Source of the DNA: an uncultured Prevotellaceae bacterium
GTDB lineage: Bacteria; Bacteroidota; Bacteroidia; Bacteroidales; Bacteroidaceae
Direction of reading: 5' to 3'
Length of the DNA: 53,091 nt
NCBI GenBank assembly: GCA_900316645.1
Contig: ONDP01000018.1
Span: 1 to 53,091, forward strand
Under the pieces are notes generated by a model. The model was not told where the DNA came from, did no database searches, and was given only the letters and a program-made list of their open reading frames with translations. Below, in pieces: positions 45,146 through 53,091 of this stretch (position 1 is the stretch's first letter; each line of letters begins with the position of its first letter). The translations under genes and the position numbers were made by a program.

Positions 45146-47271
45146 TTTCTGAATGTTTCTAATTTTCTCATTATATAGTCATAGATGCTGCTTTCCTCCT
45201 GATGTTGTGCTTCAGTGAAGGTCATGCGGTCTTCTTTCTGGTTGCCATACTGGTCAGGGAAAATAATCATCAGATTTTTCCCAGAGTAGTGTTGCATCAG
45301 TTCGTTGGGCAATCGTTCCAGCGCATTCTTGTAAGAGATGGTACCTTTACGTGCTGTAATGACCACGAACAGATGGTCTTCTTTAATCGTCTCTGCCAAC
45401 TTGGGCAGTTCGTTCCAATGGGCCATGAAGGTGTATTCGGCACGTACGGCAGGATGCAGATTATTGATGTATTCACGGATTAATTCCAAACTTTCGTTTC
45501 GTCCGTGAAACTGGATGCGGCAGTCTAAATTGTCTGCCATTCTGCTCAGACGCTCTAACCAACGGTGGAAACCTGGCTCAAACTCTGCTCTTGAGGGAAC
45601 CACCACTTGTATGCGTCGCAATGTGTTCAGTGGTTGAACGAAACGGCTGAGGATAATCTGGCGGTTCAGACCATTGTAAAGACTCTGAATGAAGTCGCCC
45701 CAGAACTTCGAATTGGCTTCGGTATGTACGTGCATACCCATAATGATTTCAGATCCGGCAAACTCACGGAAAGCATGCTTGATACCATTGGCAATGTTGG
45801 TTGCCAGACGTACCTGCGTCTGCATTTTCACCTCACTTGCACTGGCTTGTTGCTCCAATCGTTCGAGCAGTTGCAAACCACGTTCCCTGTTCGTTGCAGC
45901 ATTGTTGTCGTCATACACCACATTGAGTGCAACAAGTCCTCGGTTTAGTTTCTGGTTACGAACCATAATGGCCAATTCGAGCAACTGCGGCGCTATTTCC
46001 GGATATTTGACGCATAGCAGAATCTTTTCGTCGTCGCGTTGGTTACTATTGGCTGACAGTTGCTGACTGCTGGCATTCAGCACTATCTGTCGGGCTGCAT
46101 GGGAAGTCATTAGTGTACTGATAATGCAAGTGACCAGTATCATAATAACCACACCGTTCAGAATCTCGTCGTTGACCAGATAGACACCGGGACTTACCTC
46201 CAAACGCATCCCCACCATTACCATAGCGATAGCACCGGCAGCATGGGCACTGGTGAGTCCGAACATCATGTGTCCAGCCGACTTCGGCAATCGGAACAGC
46301 AAACTCGAAACGTAGGCAGCCACAGCCTTGCCAAAGGTGCCGAAGAAGGCAATCAACACAACTATCCATAGCATGTGAATACTTGTGAAGAGAGAACCGA
46401 GATTGATCAGCATACCAACACCAATCAGGAAATAAGGGATGAAGAGTGCATTGCCGATAAACTCAATGCGGTTCATCAGGGGTGATACATGTGGGATGTA
46501 TCGGTTCAATATCAATCCTGAGATAAAGGCGCCGACAATGCCCTCTACACCTACTGCCTCTGATACTGCTGCACTGAGGAACATCACTGCTAACACAAAG
46601 ATGAATTGCATCACAGCATCAGAATATCGACGTAGAAAATAACGGGCTACTTTGGGAATGAGCCAAGCGCTGGCAACTAAGAATACACAGAATTTCAGCA
46701 GGAAGAACAGCCAAAACCAGATGCCGGTGCTCTCGCCATAGGAAGCTGCCAATGCCGCCAGCATAACAAGCGCCAGGAACAGTGATATCATGGAAGAACC
46801 CACCCCCAGCATCACACTTGAGTTGCGTTGCAGTCCGTAGCGTCCTACAATGGGATAGGCTATCAGCGTGTTAGATGCCATAATACATCCCAAGAGAAAA
46901 GAGGCCTGCGGCGAGTAGTCAAGCATCCACATGGCCATGATGTAAGTCATGAAAAGGGGAATGAAACAGGTGAGGAGCCCGAATATCAGGAATCGTTTGG
47001 AATTCTTCTTCACACTCTCCAAGTCCATCTCCAGTCCAGCCAGAAACATGATATAAAGCAATCCCACTTTGCCGAAGAGCTCAAACGATGAGTCACGCTC
47101 CAGAATGTTGAGCCCATATTTGCCAGTCATCATACCTGCCAACACCATTCCAATGATATGAGGGATGCGCAGTTTACCCATGATGATAGGGGCAAACAGA
47201 ATAATTATCAACACGACGAAGAAAATCAGCGTCGGGTCCGTAATCGGGAAATATGATGTCAAAAGTATCAT
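45142..47271 (-). CDS. CPA2-type cation/proton antiporter with C-terminal USP-like region
   Basis: The 709-residue protein has about 12 membrane segments of the Na+/H+ exchanger fold (residues 15-400: [30 protein letters not shown]-type motif, [15 protein letters not shown]). A cytoplasmic region of about 300 residues resembling universal stress protein domains follows. It likely exchanges K+ or Na+ for H+. The linker at about residues 398-410 ([12 protein letters not shown]) is low-complexity. It heads a three-gene minus-strand operon and shares a divergent promoter region with asd. Confidence 0.9.
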   Translation of the reverse strand: MILLTSYFPITDPTLIFFVVLIIILFAPIIMGKLRIPHIIGMVLAGMMTGKYGLNILERDSSFELFGKVGLLYIMFLAGLEMDLESVKKNSKRFLIFGLLTCFIPLFMTYIMAMWMLDYSPQASFLLGCIMASNTLIAYPIVGRYGLQRNSSVMLGVGSSMISLFLALVMLAALAASYGESTGIWFWLFFLLKFCVFLVASAWLIPKVARYFLRRYSDAVMQFIFVLAVMFLSAAVSEAVGVEGIVGAFISGLILNRYIPHVSPLMNRIEFIGNALFIPYFLIGVGMLINLGSLFTSIHMLWIVVLIAFFGTFGKAVAAYVSSLLFRLPKSAGHMMFGLTSAHAAGAIAMVMVGMRLEVSPGVYLVNDEILNGVVIMILVTCIISTLMTSHAARQIVLNASSQQLSANSNQRDDEKILLCVKYPEIAPQLLELAIMVRNQKLNRGLVALNVVYDDNNAATNRERGLQLLERLEQQASASEVKMQTQVRLATNIANGIKHAFREFAGSEIIMGMHVHTEANSKFWGDFIQSLYNGLNRQIILSRFVQPLNTLRRIQVVVPSRAEFEPGFHRWLERLSRMADNLDCRIQFHGRNESLELIREYINNLHPAVRAEYTFMAHWNELPKLAETIKEDHLFVVITARKGTISYKNALERLPNELMQHYSGKNLMIIFPDQYGNQKEDRMTFTEAQHQEESSIYDYIMRKLETFRK

Positions 47272-47279
47272 ATTGTTTG

Positions 47280-47287
47280 CAAAGATA
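47280..47287 (-). promoter_or_regulatory. -7 promoter element of the antiporter operon
   Basis: On the minus strand this reads TATCTTTG, eight bases before the ATG at 47271, so the mRNA is nearly leaderless. Confidence 0.65.
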
Positions 47288-47293
47288 CGAAAT

Positions 47294-47321
47294 AATTGAC
47301 AATTGATAATTGATAATTGAG
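47294..47321 (+). repeat. 7-nt repeat array between divergent promoters
   Basis: AATTGAC, two AATTGAT and AATTGAG follow in exact 7-nt steps. They fill the space between the two outward-facing -7 boxes and so cover both -33 regions. Confidence 0.75.
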
Positions 47322-47330
47322 AATTTTTTG

Positions 47331-47338
47331 TAATTTTG
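47331..47338 (+). promoter_or_regulatory. -7 promoter element of asd
   Basis: TAATTTTG matches TAnnTTTG; the asd ATG is 35 nt downstream. Confidence 0.65.
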
Positions 47339-47373
47339 CAGCCAAATTGGTGTATTAATAATAAAAAAGAAAG

Positions 47374-48396
47374 ATGAAAGTAGCTATCGTTGGCGCCTCA
47401 GGTGCCGTAGGTCAGGAGTTTCTGAGAATCCTTGACCAGAGAAATTTTCCGATGGACGAACTCGTACTGTTTGGTTCAGAACGTAGTGCAGGAAGTAAAT
47501 ATACTTTTCGCGGCAAGGAACTGACAGTGAAGTTGCTCCAACACAATGACGACTTTAAGGACATTGATATTGCCTTCACTTCTGCTGGAGCCGGCACGTC
47601 AAAGGAATATGCTGAGACAATCACCAAATACGGTTGCGTGATGATTGACAACAGTTCTGCATTCCGTATGGATGATGACGTTCCCTTGGTGGTTCCCGAG
47701 TGTAATGCGGAAGACGCGCTGAAGCGTCCTCGCGGTATCATTGCCAACCCTAACTGTACCACTATTATGATGGTGGTTGTATTGCAGCCTTTGGAAAAAC
47801 TGTCTCACATCAAGCGCATTCACGTCAGTTCTTATCAGAGTGCCTCTGGCGCAGGAGCCGCTGCTATGGCTGAACTCCAACAGCAATATAAGGAAATGGT
47901 GGAAACTGGCGAGGTTAAGACCATCAAGAAATTCCCTCATCAGTTGGCATATAACGTGATTCCTCAGATTGATGTATTCCAGCCGAATGGATACACAAAG
48001 GAGGAAATGAAGATGTATAACGAGACACAGAAGATAATGCATACCGATGCCAAATGCTCGGCTATGTGTGTACGTGTCAGTTCATTACGTTCTCATTCCG
48101 AGAGTGTTTGGATTGAAACAGAGCGCCCACTGAGTGTTGAGGAGGCACAGAAGGCTATTGCTGCTGCTCCTGGTTGTACACTCGTTGACGATCCTGCCAA
48201 TCTTGTTTATCCCATGCCTTTGGAGACAGCTGGCAAGGATGATGTCTATGTAGGTCGTGTTCGCAAAGACCTTTCCGATGAGAACGGACTTACCTTCTGG
48301 CTTTCTGGCGACCAGATCCGCAAGGGTGCAGCCTTGAATGCCGTCCAAATTGGAGAATATCTGGTGCAAGAGAGGGATTTACCATGCTTTGCATGA
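47374..48396 (+). CDS. asd: Aspartate-semialdehyde dehydrogenase
   Basis: Asd reduces aspartyl phosphate to the semialdehyde for lysine, threonine, methionine and diaminopimelate synthesis. The NADP-binding [10 protein letters not shown], catalytic Cys in NPNCTT and the later [13 protein letters not shown] match over 340 residues. The final residues (RDLPCFA) lie in a sequence that is repeated after the gene, so the natural C-terminus (…EYLVQ) has probably been extended by a repeat element. Confidence 0.95.
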   Translation: MKVAIVGASGAVGQEFLRILDQRNFPMDELVLFGSERSAGSKYTFRGKELTVKLLQHNDDFKDIDIAFTSAGAGTSKEYAETITKYGCVMIDNSSAFRMDDDVPLVVPECNAEDALKRPRGIIANPNCTTIMMVVVLQPLEKLSHIKRIHVSSYQSASGAGAAAMAELQQQYKEMVETGEVKTIKKFPHQLAYNVIPQIDVFQPNGYTKEEMKMYNETQKIMHTDAKCSAMCVRVSSLRSHSESVWIETERPLSVEEAQKAIAAAPGCTLVDDPANLVYPMPLETAGKDDVYVGRVRKDLSDENGLTFWLSGDQIRKGAALNAVQIGEYLVQERDLPCFA

Positions 48397-48496
48397 GGAA
48401 ATCCGAGCGCAGCAAGATATCGACCGTAGGTCAATTCTGGTGCAAGAGAGGGATTTACGCAAGAGAGGGATTTACCATGCTTTGCATGAGGAAATG
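48361..48496 (+). repeat. Duplication of the asd 3' end
   Basis: The sequence CTGGTGCAAGAGAGGGATTTA at 48361-48381 recurs at 48437-48457. A further GCAAGAGAGGGATTTACC copy leads into CATGCTTTGCATGAGGAAAT at 48476-48495, matching 48383-48402. CCATGC and GCATG form a small hairpin in each copy. Confidence 0.8.
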
Positions 48497-48502
48497 AAAT
48501 AA

Positions 48503-48535
48503 AAGGAAAAGCGGGAGTCATGGCTTCCGCTTTTA
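48503..48535 (+). terminator. Terminator after asd
   Basis: AAAAGCGGGAG at 48507-48517 pairs with CTTCCGCTTTT at 48524-48534, allowing one G-T pair. Confidence 0.75.
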
Positions 48536-48640
48536 TATTTTCGTTTCAATGGCAATTTCGGGGTGTTTAATCAAGGTCCTTCTGATTCATCTTCGCAAAC
48601 AATAGAACAAGGGGCAAAATGTCCCCAGATATAGACTATA

Positions 48641-48904
48641 GTCGTTCAGATAGTCCTTTACGGTCGTTCAGATAATCCCTTCGAGTCATTCAGATAGGGT
48701 CTATAGGGGGTTAGAAGCCGTCTGCGCAGGGGATGGAAGCTATCTTAGCAGGGGATGGAAGGCAGGGTAACAATCGTTTGCGTACGCCCAAACGATTGTT
48801 CGCGCCTACGCAAACGACTTGACGCGCCTACGCAAACGACTTGACGCGCCTACGCAAACGACTTGACGCGCCTACGCAAACGATTGTTCGCCTATACGCA
48901 AATT
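48641..48904 (+). repeat. 11/22-nt phased array E
   Basis: Twelve 22-nt double units fill 264 nt without a single phase slip. The sequence changes in blocks: GTCGTTCAGAT-type at the left, GGGGATGGAAG in the middle, CTACGCAAACG (four exact copies) and ACTTGACGCGC (three exact copies) at the right. The period is constant although left and right units share no sequence. No gene is seen between 48397 and 49391. Confidence 0.92.
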
Positions 48905-48936
48905 GAATTCAAGATTTTGTTATAGGGGGTGTAAGG

Positions 48937-49235
48937 AGGGTGCATACTTTTTCCAAGGTGTGCACCCCACTCAATCGCCCATTCCCATTGGGTTTGAAGG
49001 CAAAAGGGGTGCAGGGTGCAGGGTTTCTTTGATTTTAAGTATTGGTATAGCTGTACTATTGTTGTTCAGATAGCATAGCATGTCGCTCACCTGCCTTAAG
49101 AATCCTAAGAACATGTATGCTTTTTGCCAAAAACAGGTATATTTTATGTAGGATTATGTAGGCTTTATGTAGGCTTGCAAGTGCGTAAAACATTGATAAA
49201 CACTTGCCTCCCCGTGTTTTTATGTAGGTATGTAG
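48937..49235 (+). repeat. Spacer with hairpins and TATGTAGG repeats
   Basis: GGGTGCATAC (48937 onward) pairs with GTGTGCACCC about ten bases later, and GGGTGCA heptads appear near 49008. TATGTAGG occurs at 49145, 49155, 49166 and twice near 49221-49235. GCAAGTG (49177) and CACTTGC (49201) form another hairpin. No gene is apparent. Confidence 0.5.
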
Positions 49236-49361
49236 GCTATACATAGCATTCTTAAAATTTTTTGTAGAAATGTATAAAGGGAAAAATCAACTCTTTTAAT
49301 CATTTATTAAAAATAATGAATATTTTCTCAACTTGTGCCTCAATTATACATATGTTTTTAC

Positions 49362-49369
49362 TATCTTTG
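49362..49369 (+). promoter_or_regulatory. -7 promoter element of the WYL/nuclease operon
   Basis: TATCTTTG matches TAnnTTTG and lies 22 nt before the ATG. The palindrome ACATATGT just upstream (about 49347-49354) is a possible operator. Confidence 0.6.
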
Positions 49370-49391
49370 CACCAAACAATAGAGTTGTATT

Positions 49392-50969
49392 ATGGCTAAG
49401 AACCTCTTAAACAAGTATGTTTGGCTTGTAGAAACTATCTATAAGGCTAAACGCATAACATTTGAGGAAATCAACGAAAAGTGGTTGGATAATGACATGA
49501 GTGAAGGTGTAGAACTTGCTCTTCGCACCTTCCACAAGTGGCGAGTCGCTGTAGAGGAGATGTTTGGTTTAGTGATTGAATGCGAGCGCAAAGGTGGTTA
49601 TCATTATTATATAGAAAATGCCAGTGAGATAAAAAGTGGTAGCATACGGAGTTGGCTGTTAAGTACACTATCAGTAAGCAATCTTCTTATTGAGAACCAG
49701 AATATGAAAAACAGGATCCTGCTTGAAGATGTACCTTCAGGACAAGAGCATCTGTCAACAATCATTGAGGCAATGAAGAAGAACAATGTCCTCCGAATCA
49801 CCTATCAGAGCTATTGGCGCGAGGAAAGCAATACCTTCAATGTGGAACCGTATTGTGTCAAGCTATTCAAGCAGCGTTGGTATATGTTGGCGTGGAACCC
49901 GTATTATCAACGACTGATGATATATGCTATTGACAGGATCTACGATGTAGATGTATTGAAAGAGCAGAAATTTAAAATGATGGAAGACTTTGATCCATCT
50001 GATTTCTTTGAAAACTTCTATGGTATCATTGCTAATACTGATGCCAAACCACAGACGATTAAGCTGAAGGTGTCAGCAGGACAGGCCAACTATCTTCGTT
50101 CACTCCCGCTTCATAGCACGCAGAAAGAAATTGAGAGAAGTGGTGAGTTTAGCATATTCCAACTACATCTATGTCCTGAGTTTGATTTCCAGCAGGAAGT
50201 CCTCTCAATGGGCGAAGACATAGAAGTTTTGGAACCTGTATGGCTACGGAAGGAGATTGCTGGTAAGATAAAGAGAATGTGGAACAAGTATAATACTAAT
50301 TTTGTAAATTCAGAGAACATGAATAGACATATTAATTACAACGAATTGCTTGATGCTCTTTTTGAGCAATGGGAGGACAGCTACGAACAAGCTGAAAAGG
50401 ATAGATTCTGTAGAGATGGTTTGCTATTAAAGGCCAACCCGTCCCTCAACATTAATGAATTATGGGAAAATTCACCACTCCGTGTTGCATTTTTGCTAAA
50501 GGACAATCCTCATGGAGGACAAGATGTTCGGGGATGGCTCATAGATGAAAAGAATGGTTCTATTAACCAGAATCTTAGTGAAGTCATGAAAACAAAAATG
50601 CAAGATGTTATTCGAGAATGGAATACAACGCCCTTTGCTCTTATAGAATGTAAAAAGAATGCAGGTGGTTCGATTGTTTCTCTGCAAGAAATGAAAAATG
50701 CATTTAAAGATTATGGTAATTTTATCAGCAAAGAATTGGATATCTTGAAACCCAATGTTCTTATATGCTGCGATGGTGAAGATTCTCAATATGATTTCGT
50801 TACCAAAGAATATCTTTCAGGCTCAAAGTTTGAGGAGAAGAAATACTACCATCCTGCTTATAAAGAAAAGTTGGAATGTTGCATACGCTACTACGAAAAT
50901 GAGAACATATATGTCATCAAGTCTTATCATCCTTCGTATGCCCGTTCGGAGGACTATTCCAAAAATTAA
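49392..50969 (+). CDS. WYL-domain regulator fused to a uracil-DNA-glycosylase-like domain
   Basis: The 525-residue protein has an N-terminal helix-turn-helix-like region (LVETIYKAKRITFEEINEKWLDND, LRTFHKWRVAVEEMFG) and a WYL domain (LRITYQSYWREESNTFNVEPYCVKLFKQRWYMLAWNP). A WYL C-terminal extension runs to about residue 305. The last 200 residues carry features reminiscent of the uracil-DNA glycosylase superfamily: LKDNPHGG (370-377) at the place of the GxDP loop, LDILKPNVLICCDG as the central strand, and SYHPSYA (His513-Pro-Ser) like the HPS motif. WYL proteins often regulate phage defence. The glycosylase-like assignment is from motif reading only. A nuclease gene follows by 12 nt. Confidence 0.78.
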   Translation: MAKNLLNKYVWLVETIYKAKRITFEEINEKWLDNDMSEGVELALRTFHKWRVAVEEMFGLVIECERKGGYHYYIENASEIKSGSIRSWLLSTLSVSNLLIENQNMKNRILLEDVPSGQEHLSTIIEAMKKNNVLRITYQSYWREESNTFNVEPYCVKLFKQRWYMLAWNPYYQRLMIYAIDRIYDVDVLKEQKFKMMEDFDPSDFFENFYGIIANTDAKPQTIKLKVSAGQANYLRSLPLHSTQKEIERSGEFSIFQLHLCPEFDFQQEVLSMGEDIEVLEPVWLRKEIAGKIKRMWNKYNTNFVNSENMNRHINYNELLDALFEQWEDSYEQAEKDRFCRDGLLLKANPSLNINELWENSPLRVAFLLKDNPHGGQDVRGWLIDEKNGSINQNLSEVMKTKMQDVIREWNTTPFALIECKKNAGGSIVSLQEMKNAFKDYGNFISKELDILKPNVLICCDGEDSQYDFVTKEYLSGSKFEEKKYYHPAYKEKLECCIRYYENENIYVIKSYHPSYARSEDYSKN

Positions 50970-50981
50970 AAGAAAGCAAAC

Positions 50982-52145
50982 ATGAATAATATGGAACAAC
51001 TTCAACATTGGGTAGAGTCCCTATCTGCTATTCCTGTATCTAGAGGATGGCAACGTTCTCTCATGGACATAACGGGTGTGACACATCATGAAAATATGTG
51101 GTCTGATATTTATAGTTTCTTTTTCAACACAGAGGAGGAACATGGATTGAATGACCTCTTTATAAGAAGTTTTGAACAACTTACTGGAATTGAGTCCCAC
51201 TTCCTCTATGATTTTAAAATTGTTAGAGAATATGTGGCAGAAAGCAATAAACGTATTGACTTGCTGATGACAGATAGAGACAAGCCCCGGGCAATTATAA
51301 TTGAAAATAAGGTGTTTCATTCTTTGGATAATGATTTGAATCTCTATAATAGAACTGTTCAAAAGAATGGCTATAATGACGTAAAAGTTGTCGTGTTGGG
51401 TCTAAAAAAATATACGCTGAAAGGGAAAAGAACAAATGAAATTTCGCAAAACAACCTTTTCAGTATCACACATATTGATTTGCTAAAGCAAGTGATGTCT
51501 AATCTATCAAACTACGAAGATAGCGCAAACCCTCATCATCTTTATCTTCTACAAGAATTTTATAAGAACATAAAAAACATAACCAATATGATTGATCAAG
51601 AAGAATTGGCATTCTTTTGCCACGAAGGGAATATGGAGAAGATTATCAAAGTCCACGACATATACCGGCATATAAGAGACTATGTTGTGACTGTAATGGA
51701 ATGTGGCCAGAACTCTCTCTTAAAAAATCGGATTGAGTCACTTAGACTGAGACCAAAACCAGAGAGGGAATACGTAAAGTATGTATTTACTGACCCTAGG
51801 GCAAAAGAGCAAATGATGCTAACAGTATTCTATCGTAAGAATATTTTTAGACCAGAACATGGTCAATGTCCTCATATTTTTGTTGTATTAGAAATCCAGA
51901 ACAAAATAATGGAAGTCGTGAAAAACAATGTAGGTGTGTATAATCAATTACTTGAGGTGTATAAGACCGACGGGGTCATTCCCTCTGAAACCCAGGGTAA
52001 AAATTGGTGGCATTTTGCCGGAATGGTTATTCCTTTGCATAATCTGGAAGAAGATTTGCCAAGATTAGCAGACATTGTAAGTTCTGTAATTAACAAGGAA
52101 TGCCCTTTATTGAAAGTAGGTTACGCAATTTTAGACAGGATATAA
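50982..52145 (+). CDS. PD-(D/E)XK nuclease family protein
   Basis: The 387-residue protein resembles the PDDEXK_4 group. RIDLLMTDRDKPRAIIIENKVF supplies Asp93, Glu108 and Lys110 in the D-x(14)-ENK pattern of the active site. The N-terminus (WSDIYSFFFNTEEEHGLNDLFIRSF) is also family-like. Such proteins are frequent in defence islands and usually act as DNA nucleases. It lies 12 nt after the WYL fusion gene and is surely co-transcribed. The C-terminal half (residues 200-387) is unassigned. Confidence 0.85.
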   Translation: MNNMEQLQHWVESLSAIPVSRGWQRSLMDITGVTHHENMWSDIYSFFFNTEEEHGLNDLFIRSFEQLTGIESHFLYDFKIVREYVAESNKRIDLLMTDRDKPRAIIIENKVFHSLDNDLNLYNRTVQKNGYNDVKVVVLGLKKYTLKGKRTNEISQNNLFSITHIDLLKQVMSNLSNYEDSANPHHLYLLQEFYKNIKNITNMIDQEELAFFCHEGNMEKIIKVHDIYRHIRDYVVTVMECGQNSLLKNRIESLRLRPKPEREYVKYVFTDPRAKEQMMLTVFYRKNIFRPEHGQCPHIFVVLEIQNKIMEVVKNNVGVYNQLLEVYKTDGVIPSETQGKNWWHFAGMVIPLHNLEEDLPRLADIVSSVINKECPLLKVGYAILDRI

Positions 52146-52158
52146 ACAGAAGATTACT

Positions 52159-52245
52159 ATGGCTACTTGGAAAATATTGGTAAAGACCACGGAAAATGTA
52201 AATGTAGGTGGTTTGGGAACCGTTCATCTTGAAAATTTAGACTAA
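52159..52245 (+). CDS. 28-residue ORF, likely remnant of a small Bacteroidales protein
   Basis: The frame MATWKILVKTTENVNVGGLG and eight more residues begins 13 nt after the nuclease gene. It resembles the start of small proteins I recall from Bacteroidales (MA-W-K-V-K family of about 70 residues, DUF6140-like), cut short. It may be a remnant or a very small protein; I cannot decide. Confidence 0.4.
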   Translation: MATWKILVKTTENVNVGGLGTVHLENLD

Positions 52246-52270
52246 TAGTTCTAGATAATTGAAAGAAATA

Positions 52271-52313
52271 GCGAAGTTATGCCCCGATTCGGCATAGCTT
52301 CGCTTTATCTTTG
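52271..52313 (+). promoter_or_regulatory. Terminator hairpin directly joined to a promoter
   Basis: GCGAAGTTATGCC (52271-52283) pairs with GGCATAGCTTCGC (52291-52303) with one mismatch. The -7 box TATCTTTG begins three bases later (52306-52313). The hairpin ends the nuclease transcript and occupies the upstream promoter region of the next gene. Confidence 0.65.
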
Positions 52314-52338
52314 CACCATAAACCATTTTTATAGGATT

Positions 52339-53037
52339 ATGACGATACAAGAGATTTATGATTCGTGGGCGGTGAAAAGGATTGAATATGCAATACTCGA
52401 TCTACATCGCCAGAGTGAGAAGGGAATATGGGGGCATGAAACGGCGAGAGTCGCTATCCATGAACTATTAGAGCAGCGAAAGTATATCCTCGATGATATG
52501 TTTGAAGAGAACGACTACCACAAGCAACTTCTTACAGATCTTAATCAGGCTATCAAATCGCAGATGATTGAAGTGCGTCAGCGTACCATCAATCTTTATG
52601 AATCAGTTGTTAAGGCTAATTTGCCTGGTTCGGTTGAGGTTACAGGAAAGTGCTATTTGGGATTCAACTACCCCAAGCTCCACCCTATTCAGGATGAACG
52701 GGTTAAGAAGATGTGGAATATTCTCAATGGATGTGAAGACCGCTATATGCCTCTGTATGATGATGGTTTGGGCCAATACCGAATAAGAAGTTATGACCCT
52801 CCTGTTCCTGATTACGAATCGGTGAACAAAATGCTCTATCTGGAAGATGAGCCTTTCAACTGTAACGATGGTCTAGACAGAGAGTGGACGAAAGATATGA
52901 TGATTACCTATCAGTTCCACGAACTCTACGACCACATGGAATTCTCTATCTTCGACCTTCTTTGGGTGAGGGAATTCGAAATAGAACTAAACGTGGAGAT
53001 TGATGATTTCCATGTGTACGAAGGTGATGATGAATAA
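52339..53037 (+). CDS. Protein of unknown function, acidic C-terminus
   Basis: The ATG at 52339 follows the promoter at 52306; the longer frame from 52279 crosses the hairpin. The 232-residue soluble protein begins MTIQEIYDSWAVKRIEYAI, has a helical N-terminal half and an acidic C-terminal half (FHVYEGDDE end). I do not recognise a family. Its position beside a WYL/nuclease pair makes an accessory or defence-related role possible but unproven. The next gene appears to start 19 nt later. Confidence 0.75.
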   Translation: MTIQEIYDSWAVKRIEYAILDLHRQSEKGIWGHETARVAIHELLEQRKYILDDMFEENDYHKQLLTDLNQAIKSQMIEVRQRTINLYESVVKANLPGSVEVTGKCYLGFNYPKLHPIQDERVKKMWNILNGCEDRYMPLYDDGLGQYRIRSYDPPVPDYESVNKMLYLEDEPFNCNDGLDREWTKDMMITYQFHELYDHMEFSIFDLLWVREFEIELNVEIDDFHVYEGDDE

Positions 53038-53056
53038 ACAAAACAATTAATAAAGT

Positions 53057-53091
53057 ATGATGAATAATCGAATTAACAAATATCAGGAGTT
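53057..53091 (+). CDS. Start of a further gene (partial, cut by window end)
   Basis: Two consecutive ATGs at 53057 and 53060 open a frame (MMNNRINKYQE) that runs to the end of the window. Only 11 codons are visible, so nothing can be said about function. Confidence 0.35.
   Translation, partial: MMNNRINKYQE

Noticed and set aside
48641-48904. CRISPR array
   Set aside because: The repeated 11-mers are contiguous with no unique spacers of 25-40 nt, the unit sequence drifts, and no cas gene is nearby.

Overview
The window looks like a chromosomal segment of a Bacteroidales bacterium, most likely a Prevotella-type member of the Prevotellaceae. Most upstream regions carry the Bacteroidota -7 promoter element TAnnTTTG, and few genes have a Shine-Dalgarno sequence. 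Gene order and family variants (DUF177-rpmF-fabH-era-der, M56 peptidases carrying TonB domains, PaaK followed by an ACT protein) point the same way. No phage or insertion-sequence transposase gene is visible. Assignments rest on reading the translations and motifs; no database search was run.

Layout. 1-400: the 3' end of a 23S rRNA, a spacer and a 5S rRNA whose 3' part is missing. 411-6502: a sensor histidine kinase, then DUF177, L32, FabH, Era, a small secreted protein, Der and a lipoprotein. 6456-8002 (minus): an Mla-type lipid transporter ATPase and permease, divergent from lptB (8087-8908). 8954-12783 (minus): a four-gene operon that looks like synthesis and transport of an activated head group (nucleotidyltransferase, HisC-like PLP enzyme, LPG-synthase-type membrane protein, CDP-alcohol phosphotransferase). 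12927-15483: a small membrane protein, an AAA ATPase, and a DUF4160/DUF2442 pair whose first member is broken. 15753-20189: two tandem BlaI-type repressor plus M56-peptidase/TonB modules. 20190-21646: repeat-rich spacer and a HigB-HigA toxin-antitoxin pair. 21708-35851: a secreted hydrolase, tig, clpP-clpX, recQ, guaB, two parvulin-type chaperones, an LptA/OstA-like protein and mutL. 36023-43846: an OmpA-type porin, PaaK plus ACT protein, tRNA-Val, purB, an RGG-rich pseudouridine synthase and asnS. 43843-47271 (minus): a cation/proton antiporter, a LolD-like ATPase and a shortened CvfB. 47374-48396: asd. 48641 to the end: a long phased repeat, a WYL regulator fused to a domain resembling uracil-DNA glycosylases, a PD-(D/E)XK nuclease, and two genes of unknown function.

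Non-coding structure. Two classes of short-period repeat recur. The first is a set of AT-rich 7-nt (heptad) arrays at gene junctions; at four loci they sit directly against the -7 box. The second is a set of larger spacer arrays with a strict 11-nt (22-nt double-unit) period, in which the unit sequence changes but the phase is kept; the best example runs 264 nt (48641-48904). The 11-nt arrays lie just upstream of the three toxin-antitoxin-like or defence-like loci and were not seen in the core operons. A third element, a GC-rich palindrome of about 40-50 nt, has inserted in frame in era and in the nucleotidyltransferase gene.

The strongest candidates for something undescribed are the phase-preserving 11-nt arrays and the WYL/glycosylase-like plus nuclease gene pair next to the longest array.
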